Shown one piece after another: positions 1 to 13,691 of a DNA stretch of 64,000 nucleotides (its first letter is position 1; every line of letters begins with the position of its first letter). Origin of the DNA: Corella eumyota. Taxonomy: Eukaryota > Chordata > Ascidiacea > Phlebobranchia > Corellidae. The DNA lies in NCBI GenBank assembly GCA_963082875.1, contig OY720103.1:1612001-1676000 (forward strand), in the 5' to 3' direction. The notes under the pieces were generated by a model, which saw only the letters and a list, made by a program, of their open reading frames with translations, had not been told where the DNA came from and ran no database searches. The position numbers were made by a program, and so were the translations under genes.

Positions 1-639
1 AAGTCTCAAAACCTAAAATTTTATATTTTATTAGACGCGCATTGGCCTAACTAACATTCAAGATAAAACATTTCGCAAAAATTTTCAGTAAAACAAAAGT
101 TACAGCAAATTTTTATTCTGGGTTTAATTAGGTCACGTGATATTTTTGGCCAATGCTATTATTAAATACAAATATTTTGAAAAAAATTAAAAAATTTTAA
201 ATCGAAAAATAATTGTTCTGTTGGAACCGCACGGGTCCAATAAACGTGTTTACAAAATATTTTTTGAAAATATTAATATTCATAAAAGTTATGACACTTT
301 TATTAAAAATTGATGAAGTCTCAAAACCTAAAATTTTATATTTTATTAGACGCGCATTGTTCTAACTAACATTCAAGATAAAACATTTCGCAAAAATTTT
401 CAGTAAAACAAAAGTTACAGCAAATTTTTATTCTGGGTTTAATTAGGTCACGTGATATTTTTGGCCAATGCTTATTGAATACAAATTTTTTGAAAAAAAT
501 TAAAAAATTTTAAATCGAAAAATAATTGTTCTGTTGGAACCGCACGGGTGCAATAAACGTGTTTACAAAATATTTTTTGAAAATATTAATATTCATAAAA
601 GTTATGACACTTTTATTAAAAATTGATGAAGTCTCAAAA

Positions 640-3600
640 CCTAAAATTTTATATTTTATTAGACGCGCATTGGCCTAACTAACATTCAAGATAAAATATT
701 TCGCAAAAATTTGCAGTAAAACAAAAGTTACAGCAAATTTTTATTCTGGGTTTAATTAGGTCACGTGATATTTTTGGCCAATGCTATTATTAAATACAAA
801 TATTTTGAAAAAAATTAAAAAATTTTAAATCGAAAAATAATTGTTCTGTTGGAACCGCACGGGTCCAATAAACGTGTTTACAAAATATTTTTTGAAAATA
901 TTAATATTCATAAAAGTTATGACACTTTTATTAAAAATTGATGAAGTCTCAAAACCTAAAAGTTTATATTTTATTAGACGCGCATTGTCCTAACTAACAT
1001 TCAAGATAAAACATTTCGCAAAAATTTTCAGTAAAACAAAAGTTACAGCAAATTTATATTCTGGGTTTAATTAGGTCACGTGATACTTTTGGCCAATGCT
1101 ATTGAATACAAATTTTTTGAAAAAAATTAAAAAATTTTAAATCAAAAAATAATTATTCTGTTGGAACTGCACGGGTCCAATAAACGTGTTTACAAAATAT
1201 TTTTTGAAAATATTAATATTCATAAAAGTTATGACACTTTTATTAAAAATTGATGAAGTCTCAAAACCTAAGATTTTATATTTTATTAGACACGCATTGG
1301 CCTAACTAACATTCAAGATAAAACATTTTGCAAAAATTTTCAGTAAAACAAAAGTTACAGCAAATTTTTATTCTGGGTTTAATTAAGTCACGTGATATTT
1401 TTGGCCAATGCTATTGAATACAAATTTTTTGAAAAAAATTAAAAAATTTTAAATCAAAAAATAATTGTTCTGTTGGAACCGCACGGGTTCAATAAACGTG
1501 TTTACAAAATATTTTTTGAAAATATTAATATTCATAAAAGTTATGACACTTTAATTAAAAATTGATGAAGTCTCAAAACCTAAAATTTTATATTTTATTA
1601 GAAGCGCATTGGCCTAACTAACATTCAAGATAAAACATTTCGCAAAAATTTTCAGTAAAACAAAATTTACAGCAAATTTTTATTCTGGGTTTAATAAGGT
1701 CACGTGATATTTTTGGCCAATGCTTATTGAATACAAATTTTTAAAAAAAATTAAAAAATTTTAAATCGAAAAATAATTGTTCTGTTGGAACCGCACGGGT
1801 TCAATAAACGTGTTTACAAAATATTTTTTGAAAATATTAATATTCATAAAAGTTATGACACTTTTATTAAAAATTGATGAAGTCGCAAAACCTAAAATTT
1901 TATATTTTTTTAGACGCGCATTGGCCTAACTAACATTCAAGATAAAACATTTCGCAAAAATTTTCAGTAAAACAAAAGTTACAGCAAATTTCTATTCTGG
2001 GTTCAATTAGGTCACGTGATATTTTTGGCCAATGCTATTGAATACAAATTTTTTGAAAAAAATTAAAAAGTTTTAAATCAAAAAATAATTGTTCTGTTGG
2101 AACCGCACGGGTCCAATAAACGTGTTTACAAAATATTTTTTGAAAATATTAATATTCATAAAAGTTATGACACTTTTATTAAAAATTGATGAAGTCTCAA
2201 AACCTAAAATTTTATATTTTATTAGACGCGCATTGGCCTAACTAACATTCAAGATAAAATATTTCGCAAAAATTTGCAGTAAAACAAAAGTTACAGCAAA
2301 TTTTTATTCTGGGTTTAATTAGGTCACGTGATATTTTTGGCCAATGCTATTATTAAATACAAATATTTTGAAAAAAATTAAAAAATTTTAAATCGAAAAA
2401 TAATTGTTCTGTTGGAACCGCACGGGTCCAATAAACGTGTTTACAAAATATTTTTTGAAAATATTAATATTCATAAAAGTTATGACACTTTTATTAAAAA
2501 TTGATGAAGTCTCAAAACCTAAAATTTTATATTTTATTAGACGCGCATTGTCCTAACTAACATTCAAGATAAAATATTTCGCAAAAATTTTCAGTAAAAC
2601 AAAAGTTACAGCAAATTTTTATTCTGGGTTTAATTAGGTCACGTGATACTTTTGGCCAATGCTATTGAATACAAATTTTTTGAAAAAAATTAAAAAATTT
2701 TAAATCAAAAAATAATTATTCTGTTGGAACTGCACGGGTCCAATAAACGTGTTTACAAAATATTTTTTGTAAATATTAATATTCATAAAAGTTATGACAC
2801 TTTTATTAAAAATTGATGAAGTCTCAAAACCTAAGATTTTATATTTTATTAGACACGCATTGGCCTAACTAACATTCAAGATAAAACATTTTGCAAAAAT
2901 TTTCAGTAAAACAAAAGTTACAGCAAATTTTTATTCTGGGTTTAATTAAGTCACGTGATATTTTTGGCCAATGCTATTGAATACAAATTTTTTGAAAAAA
3001 ATTAAAAAATTTTAAATCAAAAAATAATTGTTCTGTTGGAACCGCACGGGTTCAATAAACGTGTTTACAAAATATTTTTTGAAAATATTAATATTCATAA
3101 AAGTTATGACACTTTAATTAAAAATTCATGAAGTCTCAAAACCTAAAATTTTATATTTTATTAGAAGCGCATTGGCCTAACTAACATTCAAGATAAAACA
3201 TTTCGCAAAAATTTTCAGTAAAACAAAATTTACAGCAAATTTTTATTCTGGGTTTAATAAGGTCACGTGATATTTTTGGCCAATGCTTATTGAATACAAA
3301 TTTTTAAAAAAAATTAAAAAATTTTAAATCGAAAAATAATTGTTCTGTTGGAACCGCACGGGTTCAATAAACGTGTTTACAAAATATTTTTTGAAAATAT
3401 TAATATTCATAAAAGTTATGACACTTTTATTAAAAATTGATGAAGTCGCAAAACCTAAAATTTTATATTTTTTTAGACGCGCATTGGCCTAACTAACATT
3501 CAAGATAAAACATTTCGCAAAAATTTTCAGTAAAACAAAAGTTACAGCAAATTTCTATTCTGGGTTCAATTAGGTCACGTGATATTTTTGGCCAATGCTA

Positions 3601-6600
3601 TTGAATACAAATTTTTTGAAAAAAATTAAAAAGTTTTAAATCAAAAAATAATTGTTCTGTTGGAACCGCACGGGTCCAATAAACGTGTTTACAAAATATT
3701 TTTTGAAAATATTAATATTCATAAAAGTTATGACACTTTTATTAAAAATTGATGAAGTCTCAAAACCTAAAATTTTATATTTTATTAGACGCGCATTGGC
3801 CTAACTAACATTCAAGATAAAATATTTCGCAAAAATTTGCAGTAAAACAAAAGTTACAGCAAATTTTTATTCTGGGTTTAATTAGGTCACGTGATATTTT
3901 TGGCCAATGCTATTATTAAATACAAATATTTTGAAAAAAATTAAAAAATTTTAAATCGAAAAATAATTGTTCTGTTGGAACCGCACGGGTCCAATAAACG
4001 TGTTTACAAAATATTTTTTGAAAATATTAATATTCATAAAAGTTATGACACTTTTATTAAAAATTGATGAAGTCTCAAAACCTAAAATTTTATATTTTAT
4101 TAGACGCGCATTGTCCTAACTAACATTCAAGATAAAATATTTCGCAAAAATTTTCAGTAAAACAAAAGTTACAGCAAATTTTTATTCTGGGTTTAATTAG
4201 GTCACGTGATATTTTTGGCCAATGCTTATTGAATACAAATTTTTTGAAAAAAATTAAAAAATTTTAATTCAAAAAATAATTGTTCTGTTGGAACCGCACG
4301 GGTGCAATAAACGTGTTTACAAAATATTTTTTGAAAATATTAATATTCATAAAAGTTATGACACTTTTATTAAATATTGATGAAGTCTCAAAACCTAAAA
4401 TTTTATATTTTATTAGACGCGCATTGGCCTAACTAACATTCAAGATAAAATATTTTGCAAAAATTTGCAGTAAAACAAAAGTTACAGCAAATTTTTATTC
4501 TGGGTTTAATTAAGTCACGTGATATTTTTGGCCAATGCTATTGAATACAAATTTTTTGAAAAAAATTAAAAAATTTTAAATCAAAAAATAATTGTTCTGT
4601 TGGAACCGCACGGGTTCAATAAACGTGTTTACAAAATATTTTTTGAAAATATTAATATTCATAAAAGTTATGACACTTTAATTAAAAATTGATGAAGTCT
4701 CAAAACCTAAAATTTTATATTTTATTAGACGCGCATTGGCCTAACTGACATTCAAGATAAAACATTTCGCAAAAATTTTCAGTAAAACAAAATTTACAGC
4801 AAATTTTTATTCTGGGTTTAATAAGGTCACGTGATATTTTTGGCCAATGCTTATTGAATACAAATTTTTAAAAAAAATTAAAAAATTTTAAATCGAAAAA
4901 TAATTGTTCTGTTGGAACCGCACGGGTTCAATAAACGTGTTTACAAAATATTTTTTGAAAATATTAATATTCATAAAAGTTATGACACTTTTATTAAAAA
5001 TTGATGAAGTCGCAAAACCTAAAATTTTATATTTTTTTAGACGCGCATTGGCCTAACTAACATTCAAGATAAAACATTTCGCAAAAATTTTCAGTAAAAC
5101 AAAAGTTACAGCAAATTTCTATTCTGGGTTCAATTAGGTCACGTGATATTTTTGGCCAATGCTATTGAATACAAATTTTTTGAAAAAAATTAAAAAGTTT
5201 TAAATCAAAAAATAATTGTTCTGTTGGAACCGCACGGGTCCAATAAACGTGTTTACAAAATATTTTTTGAAAATATTAATATTCATAAAAGTTATGACAC
5301 TTTTATTAAAAATTGATGAAGTCTCAAAACCTAAAATTTTATATTTTATTAGACGCGCATTGGCCTAACTAACATTCAAGATAAAATATTTCGCAAAAAT
5401 TTGCAGTAAAACAAAAGTTACAGCAAATTTTTATTCTGGGTTTAATTAGGTCACGTGATATTTTTGGCCAATGCTATTATTAAATACAAATATTTTGAAA
5501 AAAATTAAAAAATTTTAAATCGAAAAATAATTGTTCTGTTGGAACCGCACGGGTCCAATAAACGTGTTTACAAAATATTTTTTGAAAATATTAATATTCA
5601 TAAAAGTTATGACACTTTTATTAAAAATTGATGAAGTCTCAAAACCTAAAATTTTATATTTTATTAGACGCGCATTGTCCTAACTAACATTCAAGATAAA
5701 ATATTTCGCAAAAATTTTCAGTAAAACAAAAGTTACAGCAAATTTTTATTCTGGGTTTAATTAGGTCACGTGATATTTTTGGCCAATGCTTATTGAATAC
5801 AAATTTTTTGAAAAAAATTAAAAAATTTTAATTCAAAAAATAATTGTTCTGTTGGAACCGCACGGGTGCAATAAACGTGTTTACAAAATATTTTTTGAAA
5901 ATATTAATATTCATAAAAGTTATGACACTTTTATTAAATATTGATGAAGTCTCAAAACCTAAAATTTTATATTTTATTAGACGCGCATTGGCCTAACTAA
6001 CATTCAAGATAAAATATTTTGCAAAAATTTGCAGTAAAACAAAAGTTACAGCAAATTTTTATTCTGGGTTTAATTAAGTCACGTGATATTTTTGGCCAAT
6101 GCTATTGAATACAAATTTTTTGAAAAAAATTAAAAAATTTTAAATCAAAAAATAATTGTTCTGTTGGAACCGCACGGGTTCAATAAACGTGTTTACAAAA
6201 TATTTTTTGAAAATATTAATATTCATAAAAGTTATGACACTTTAATTAAAAATTGATGAAGTCTCAAAACCTAAAATTTTATATTTTATTAGACGCGCAT
6301 TGGCCTAACTGACATTCAAGATAAAACATTTCGCAAAAATTTTCAGTAAAACAAAATTTACAGCAAATTTTTATTCTGGGTTTAATAAGGTCACGTGATA
6401 TTTTTGGCCAATGCTTATTGAATACAAATTTTTAAAAAAAATTAAAAAATTTTAAATCGAAAAATAATTGTTCTGTTGGAACCGCACGGGTTCAATAAAC
6501 GTGTTTACAAAATATTTTTTGAAAATATTAATATTCATAAAAGTTATGACACTTTTATTAAAAATTGATGAAGTCGCAAAACCTAAAATTTTATATTTTT

Positions 6601-8440
6601 TTAGACGCGCATTGGCCTAACTAACATTCAAGATAAAACATTTCGCAAAAATTTTCAGTAAAACAAAAGTTACAGCAAATTTCTATTCTGGGTTCAATTA
6701 GGTCACGTGATATTTTTGGCCAATGCTATTGAATACAAATTTTTTGAAAAAAATTAAAAAGTTTTAAATCAAAAAATAATTGTTCTGTTGGAACCGCACG
6801 GGTCCAATAAACGTGTTTACAAAATATTTTTTGAAAATATTAATATTCATAAAAGTTATGACACTTTTATTAAAAATTGATGAAGTCTCAAAACCTAAAA
6901 TTTTATATTTTATTAGACGCGCATTGGCCTAACTAACATTCAAGATAAAATATTTCGCAAAAATTTGCAGTAAAACAAAAGTTACAGCAAATTTTTATTC
7001 TGGGTTTAATTAGGTCACGTGATATTTTTGGTCAATGCTATTATTAAATACAAATATTTTGAAAAAAATTAAAAAATTTTAAATCGAAAAATAATTGTTC
7101 TGTTGGAACCGCACGGGTCCAATAAACGTGTTTACAAAATATTTTTTGTAAATATTAATATTCATAAAAGTTATGACACTTTTATTAAAAATTGATGAAG
7201 TCTCAAAACCTAAAATTTTATATTTTATTAGACGCGCATTGTCCTAACTAACATTCAAGATAAAATATTTCGCAAAAATTTTCAGTAAAACAAAAGTTAC
7301 AGCAAATTTTTATTCTGGGTTTAATTAGGTCACGTGATATTTTTGGCCAATGCTTATTGAATACAAATTTTTTGAAAAAAATTAAAAAATTTTAATTCAA
7401 AAAATAATTGTTCTGTTGGAACCGCACGGGTGCAATAAACGTGTTTACAAAATATTTTTTGAAAATATTAATATTCATAAAAGTTATGACACTTTTATTA
7501 AATATTGATGAAGTCTCAAAACCTAAAATTTTATATTTTATTAGACGCGCATTGGCCTAACTAACATTCAAGATAAAATATTTTGCAAAAATTTGCAGTA
7601 AAACAAAAGTTACAGCAAATTTTTATTCTGGGTTTAATTAAGTCACGTGATATTTTTGGCCAATGCTATTGAATACAAATTTTTTGAAAAAAATTAAAAA
7701 ATTTTAAATCAAAAAATAATTGTTCTGTTGGAACCGCACGGGTTCAATAAACGTGTTTACAAAATATTTTTTGAAAATATTAATATTCATAAAAGTTATG
7801 ACACTTTAATTAAAAATTGATGAAGTCTCAAAACCTAAAATTTGATATTTTATTAGACGCGCATTGGCCTAACTGACATTCAAGATAAAACATTTCGCAA
7901 AAATTTTCAGTAAAACAAAATTTACAGCAAATTTTTATTCTGGGTTTAATAAGGTCACGTGATATTTTTGGCCAATGCTTATTGAATACAAATTATTAAA
8001 AAAAATTAAAAAATTTTAAATCGAAAAATAATTGTTCTGTTGGAACCGCACGGGTTCAATAAACGTGTTTACAAAATATTTTTTGAAAATATTAATATTC
8101 ATAAAAGTTATGACACTTTTATTAAAAATTGATGAAGTCGCAAAACCTAAAATTTTATATTTTTTTAGACGCGCATTGGCCTAACTAACATTCAAGATAA
8201 AACATTTCGCAAAAATTTTCAGTAAAACAAAAGTTACAGCAAATTTTTATTCTGGGTTCAATTAGGTCACGTGATATTTTTGGCCAATGCTATTGAATAC
8301 AAATTTTTTGAAAAAAATTAAAAAATTTTAAATCGAAAAATAATTGTTCTGTTGGAACCGCACGGGTCCAATAAACGTGTTTACAAAATATTTTTTGAAA
8401 ATATTAATATTCATAAAAGTTATGACACTTTTATTAAAAA
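640..8440. repeat. Satellite A higher-order repeat, ~1,563 bp (5 monomers), about five copies
   Basis: The variant GAAGTCGCAAAACC (G for T) recurs at about 1,884, 3,446, 5,010, 6,573 and 8,136, a spacing of 1,562-1,564 bp. A second marker, AAAATATTTCGC followed by AAATTTGCAG, recurs at about 700, 2,265, 3,825, 5,390, 6,955 and 8,515. Five monomers therefore form one higher-order unit. The first two units share AACTGCACGGG and AATAATTATTC in one monomer. The later three instead share TTTTAATTCAAAAAATAA there, so the units fall into two sub-types. Boundaries are approximate because any phase of the unit is equivalent. Confidence 0.9.
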
Positions 8441-8699
8441 TTGATGAAGTCTCAAAACCTAAAATTTTATATTTTATTAGACGCGCATTGGCCTAACTAA
8501 CATTCAAGATAAAATATTTCGCAAAAATTTGCAGTAAAACAAAAGTTACAGCAAATTTTTATTCTGGGTTTAATTAGGTCACGTGATATTTTTGGCCAAT
8601 GCTATTATTAAATACAAATATTTTGAAAAAAATTAAAAAATTTTAAATCGAAAAATAATTGTTCTGTTGGAACCGCACGGGTCCAATAAACGTGTTTAC

Positions 8700-11600
8700 A
8701 AAATATTTTTTGAAAATATTAATATTCATAAAAGTTATGACACTTTTATTAAAAATTGATGAAGTCTCAAAACCTAAAATTTTATATTTTATTAGACGCG
8801 CATTGTCCTAACTAACATTCAAGATAAAACATTTCGCAAAAATTTTCAGTAAAACAAAAGTTACAGCAAATTTTTATTCTGGGTTTAATTAGGTCACGTG
8901 ATATTTTTGGCCAATACTATTATTAAATACAAATATTTTAAAAAAAATGAAAAAATTTTAAATCGAAAAATAATTGTTCTGTTGGAACCGCACGGGTCCA
9001 ATAAACGTGTTTACAAAATATTTTTTGAAAATATTAATATTCATAAAAGTTATGACACTTTTATTAAAAATTGATGAAGTCTCAAAACTTAAAATTTTAT
9101 ATTTTATTAGACGCGCATTGGCCTAACTAACATTCAAGATAAAACATTTCGCAAAAATTTTCAGTAAAACAAAAGTTACAGCAAATTTTTATTCTGGGTT
9201 TAATTAGGTCACGTGATAATTTTGGCCAATGCTATTGAATACAAATTTTTTGAAAAAAATTAAAAAATTTTAAATCGAAAAATAATTGTTCTGTTGGAAC
9301 CGCACGGGTCCAATAAACGTGTTTACAAAAAATTTTTTGAAAATATTAATATTCATAAAAGTTATGACACTTTTATTAAAAGTTGATGAAGTCTCAAAAC
9401 ATAAAATTTTATATTTTATTAGACGCGCATTGGCCTAACTAACATTCAAGATAAAACATTTCGCAAAAATTTTCAGTAAAACAAAAGTTACAGCAAATTT
9501 TTATTCTGGGTTTAATTAGGTCACGTGATATTTTTGGCCAATGCTTATTGAATACAAATTTTTTGAAAAAAATTAAAAAATTTTAAATCGAAAAATAATT
9601 GTTCTGTTGGAACCGCACGGGTTCAATAAACGTGTTTACAAAATATTTTTTGAAAATATTAATATTCATAAAAGTTATGACACTTTTATTAAAAATTGAT
9701 GAAGTCTCAAAACCTAAAAATTTTATGTTTTATTAGACGCGCATTGGCCTAATTAACATTCAAGATAAAATATTTCGCAAAAATTTGCAGTAAAACAAAA
9801 GTTACAGCAAATTTTTATTCTGGGTTTAATTAGGTCACGTGATATTTTTGGCCAATGCTATTATTGAATACAAATATTTTGAAAAAAATTAAAAAATTTT
9901 AAATCGAAAAATAATTGTTCTGTTGGAACCGCACGGGTTCAATAAACGTGTTTACAAAATATTTTTTGAAAATATTAATGTTCATAAAAGTTATGACACT
10001 TTTATTAAAAATTGATGAAGTCTCAAAACTTAAAATTTTATATTTTATTAGACGCGCATTGTCCTAACTAACATTCAAGATAAAACATTTCGCAAAAATT
10101 TTCAGTAAAACAAAAGTTACAGCAAATTTTTATTCTGGGTTTAATTAGGTCACGTGATATTTTTGGCCAATGCTTATTGAATACAAATTTTTTGAAAATA
10201 ATTAAAAAATTTTAAATCGAAAAATAATTATTCTGTTGGAACCGCACGGGTCCAATAAACGTGTTTACAAAATATTTTTTGAAAATATTAATATTCATAA
10301 AAGTTTGACACTTTTATTAAAAATTGATGAAGTCTCAAAACCTAAAATTTTATATTTTATTAGACGCGCATTGGCCTAACTAACATTCAAGATAAAACAT
10401 TTCGCAAAAATTTTCAGTAAAACAAAAGTTACAGCAAATTTTTATTCTGGGTTTAATTAGGTCACGTGATACTTTTGGCCAATGCTATTGAATACAAATT
10501 TTTTGAAAAAAATTAAAAAATTTTAAATCGAAAAATAATTGTTCTGTTGGAACCGCGCGGGTCCAATAAACGTGTTTACAAAAAATTTTTTGAAAATATT
10601 AATATTCATAAAAGTTATGACACTTTTATTAAAAGTTGATGAAGTCTCAAAACCTAAAATTTTATATTTTATTAGACGCGCATTGGCCTAACTAACATTC
10701 AAAATAAAACATTTCGCAAAAATTTTCAGTAAAACAAAAGTTACAGCAAATTTTTATTCTGGGTTTAATTAGGTCACGTGATATTTTTGGCCAATGCTAT
10801 TGAATACAAATTTTTTGAAAAAAATTAAAAAATTTTAAATCGAAAAATAATTGTTCTGTTGGAACCGCACGGGTTCAATAAACGTGTTTACAAAATATTT
10901 TTTGAAAATATTAATATTCATAAAAGTTATGACACTTTTATTAAAAATTGATGAAGTCTCAAAACCTAAAATTTTATATTTTATTAGACGCGCATTGGCC
11001 TAATTAACATTCAAGATAAAATATTTCGCAAAAATTTGCAGTAAAACAAAAGTTACAGCAAATTTTTATTCTGGGTTTAATTAGGTCACGTGATATTTTT
11101 GGCCAATGCTATTATTGAATACAAATATTTTGAAAAAAATTAAAAAATTTTAAATCGAAAAATAATTGTTCTGTTGGAACCGCACGGGTCCAATAAACGT
11201 GTTTACAAAATATTTTTTGAAAATATTAATATTCATAAAAGTTATGACACTTTTATTAAAAATTGATGAAGTCTCAAAACTTAAAATTTTATATTTTATT
11301 AGACGCGCATTGTCCTAACTAACATTCAAGATAAAACATTTCGCAAAAATTTTCAGTAAAACAAAAGTTACAGCAAATTTTTATTCTGGGTTTAATTAGG
11401 TCACGTGATATTTTTGGCCAATGCTTATTGAATACAAATTTTTTGAAAATAATTAAAAAAATTTAAATCGAAAAATAATTGTTCTGTTGGAACCGCACGG
11501 GTCCAATAAACGTGTTTACAAAATATTTTTTGAAAATATTAATATTCATAAAAGTTATGACACTTTTATTAAAAATTGATGAAGTCTCAAAACCTAAAAT

Positions 11601-13690
11601 TTTATATTTTATTAGACGCGCATTGGCCTAACTAACATTCAAGATAAAACATTTCGCAAAAATTTTCAGTAAAACAAAAGTTACAGCAAATTTTTATTCT
11701 GGGTTTAATTAGGTCACGTGATATTTTTGGCCAATGCTATTGAATACAAATATTTTGAAAAAAATTAAAAAATTTTAAATCAAAAAATAATTGTTCTGTT
11801 GGAACCGCATGGGTCCAATAAACGTGTTTACAAAATATTTTTTGAAAATATTAATATTCATAAAAGTTATGACACTTTTATTAAAAATTGATAAAGTCTC
11901 AAAACCTAAAATTTTATATTTTATTAGACGCGCATTGGCCTAACTAACATTCAAGATAAAACATTTCGCAAAAATTTTCAGTAAAACAAAAGTTACAGCA
12001 AATTTTTAATCTGGGTTTAATTAGGTCACGTGATACTTTTGGCCAATGCTATTGAATACAAATTTTTTGAAAAAAATTAAAAAATTTTAAATCGAAAAAT
12101 AATTGTTCTGTTGGAACCGCACGGGTCCAATAAACGTGTTTGCAAAATATTTTTTGAAAATATTAATATTCATAAAAGTTATGACACTTTTATTAAAAAT
12201 TGATGAAGTCTCAAAATCTAAAATTTTATATTTTATTAGACGCGCATTGGCCTAACTAACATTCAAGATAAAACATTTCGCAAAAATTTTCAGTAAAACA
12301 AAAGTTACAGCAAATTTTTATTCTGGGTTTAATTAGGTCACGTGATATTTTTGGCCAATGCTATTGAATACAAATATTTTGAAAAAAATTAAAAAATTTT
12401 AAATCGAAAAATAATTGTTCTGTTGGAACCGCATGGGTCCAATAAACGTGTTTACAAAATATTTTTTGAAAATATTAATATTCATAAAAGTTATGACACT
12501 TTTATTAAAAATTGATGAAGTCTCAAAACCTAAAATTTTATATTTTATTAGACGCGCATTGGCCTAACTAACATTCAAGATAAAACATTTCGCAAAAATT
12601 TTCAGTAAAACAAAAGTTACAGCAAATTTTTATTCTGGGTTTAATTAGGTCACGTGATACTTTTGGCCAATGCTATTGAATACAAATTTTTTGAAAAAAA
12701 TTAAAAAATTTTAAATCGAAAAATAATTGTTCTGTTGGAACCGCACGGGAACAATAAACGTGTTTACAAAATATTTTTTGAAAATATTAATATTCATAAA
12801 AGTTATGACACTTTTATTAAAAATTGATGAAGTCGCAAAACCTAAAATTTTATATTTTATTAGACGCGCATTGGCCTAACTAACATTCAAGATAAAACAT
12901 TTCGCAAAAATTTTCAGTAAAACAAAAGTTACAGCAAATTTTTATTCTGGGTTTAATTAGGTCACGTGATATTTTTGGCCAATGCTATTGAATACAAATT
13001 TTTTGAAAATAATTAAAAAAATTTAAATCGAAAAATAATTGTTCTGTTGGAACCGCACGGGTCCAATAAACGTGTTTACAAAATATTTTTTGAAAATATT
13101 AATATTCATAAAAGTTATGACACTTTTATTAAAAATTGATGAAGTCTCAAAACCTAAAATTTTATATTTTATTAGACGCGCATTGGCCTAACTAACATTC
13201 AAGATAAAACATTTCGCAAAAATTTTCAGTAAAACAAAAGTTACAGCAAATTTTTATTCTGGGTTTAATTAGGTCACGTGATACTTTTGGCCAATGCTAT
13301 TGAATACAAATTTTTTGAAAAAAATTAAAAAATTTTAAATCGAAAAATAATTGTTCTGTTGGAACCGCACGGGTCCAATAAACGTGTTTGCAAAATATTT
13401 TTTGAAAATATTAATATTCATAAAAGTTATGACACTTTTATTAAAAATTGATGAAGTCTCAAAATCTAAAATTTTATATTTTATTAGACGCGCATTGGCC
13501 TAACTAACATTCAAGATAAAACATTTCGCAAAAATTTTCAGTAAAACAAAAGTTACAGCAAATTTTTATTCTGGGTTTAATTAGGTCACGTGATATTTTT
13601 GGCCAATGCTATTGAATACAAATATTTTGAAAAAAATTAAAAAATTTTAAATCAAAAAATAATTGTTCTGTTGGAACCGCATGGGTCCAA
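8700..13690. repeat. Satellite A segment with four-monomer and irregular periodicity
   Basis: Here the five-monomer rhythm breaks. The marker CTAATTAACATTCAAG with AAATTTGCAG occurs near 9,750 and 11,003, about 1,250 bp (four monomers) apart. GTGTTTGCAAAATATT occurs near 12,139 and 13,386 (four monomers) and again near 14,322 (three monomers on). GCATGGGTCC and CACGGGAACAATAA variants alternate in the same stretch. This looks like the product of unequal exchange between differently phased arrays. No gene is present. Confidence 0.75.
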
Positions 13691-13691
13691 T

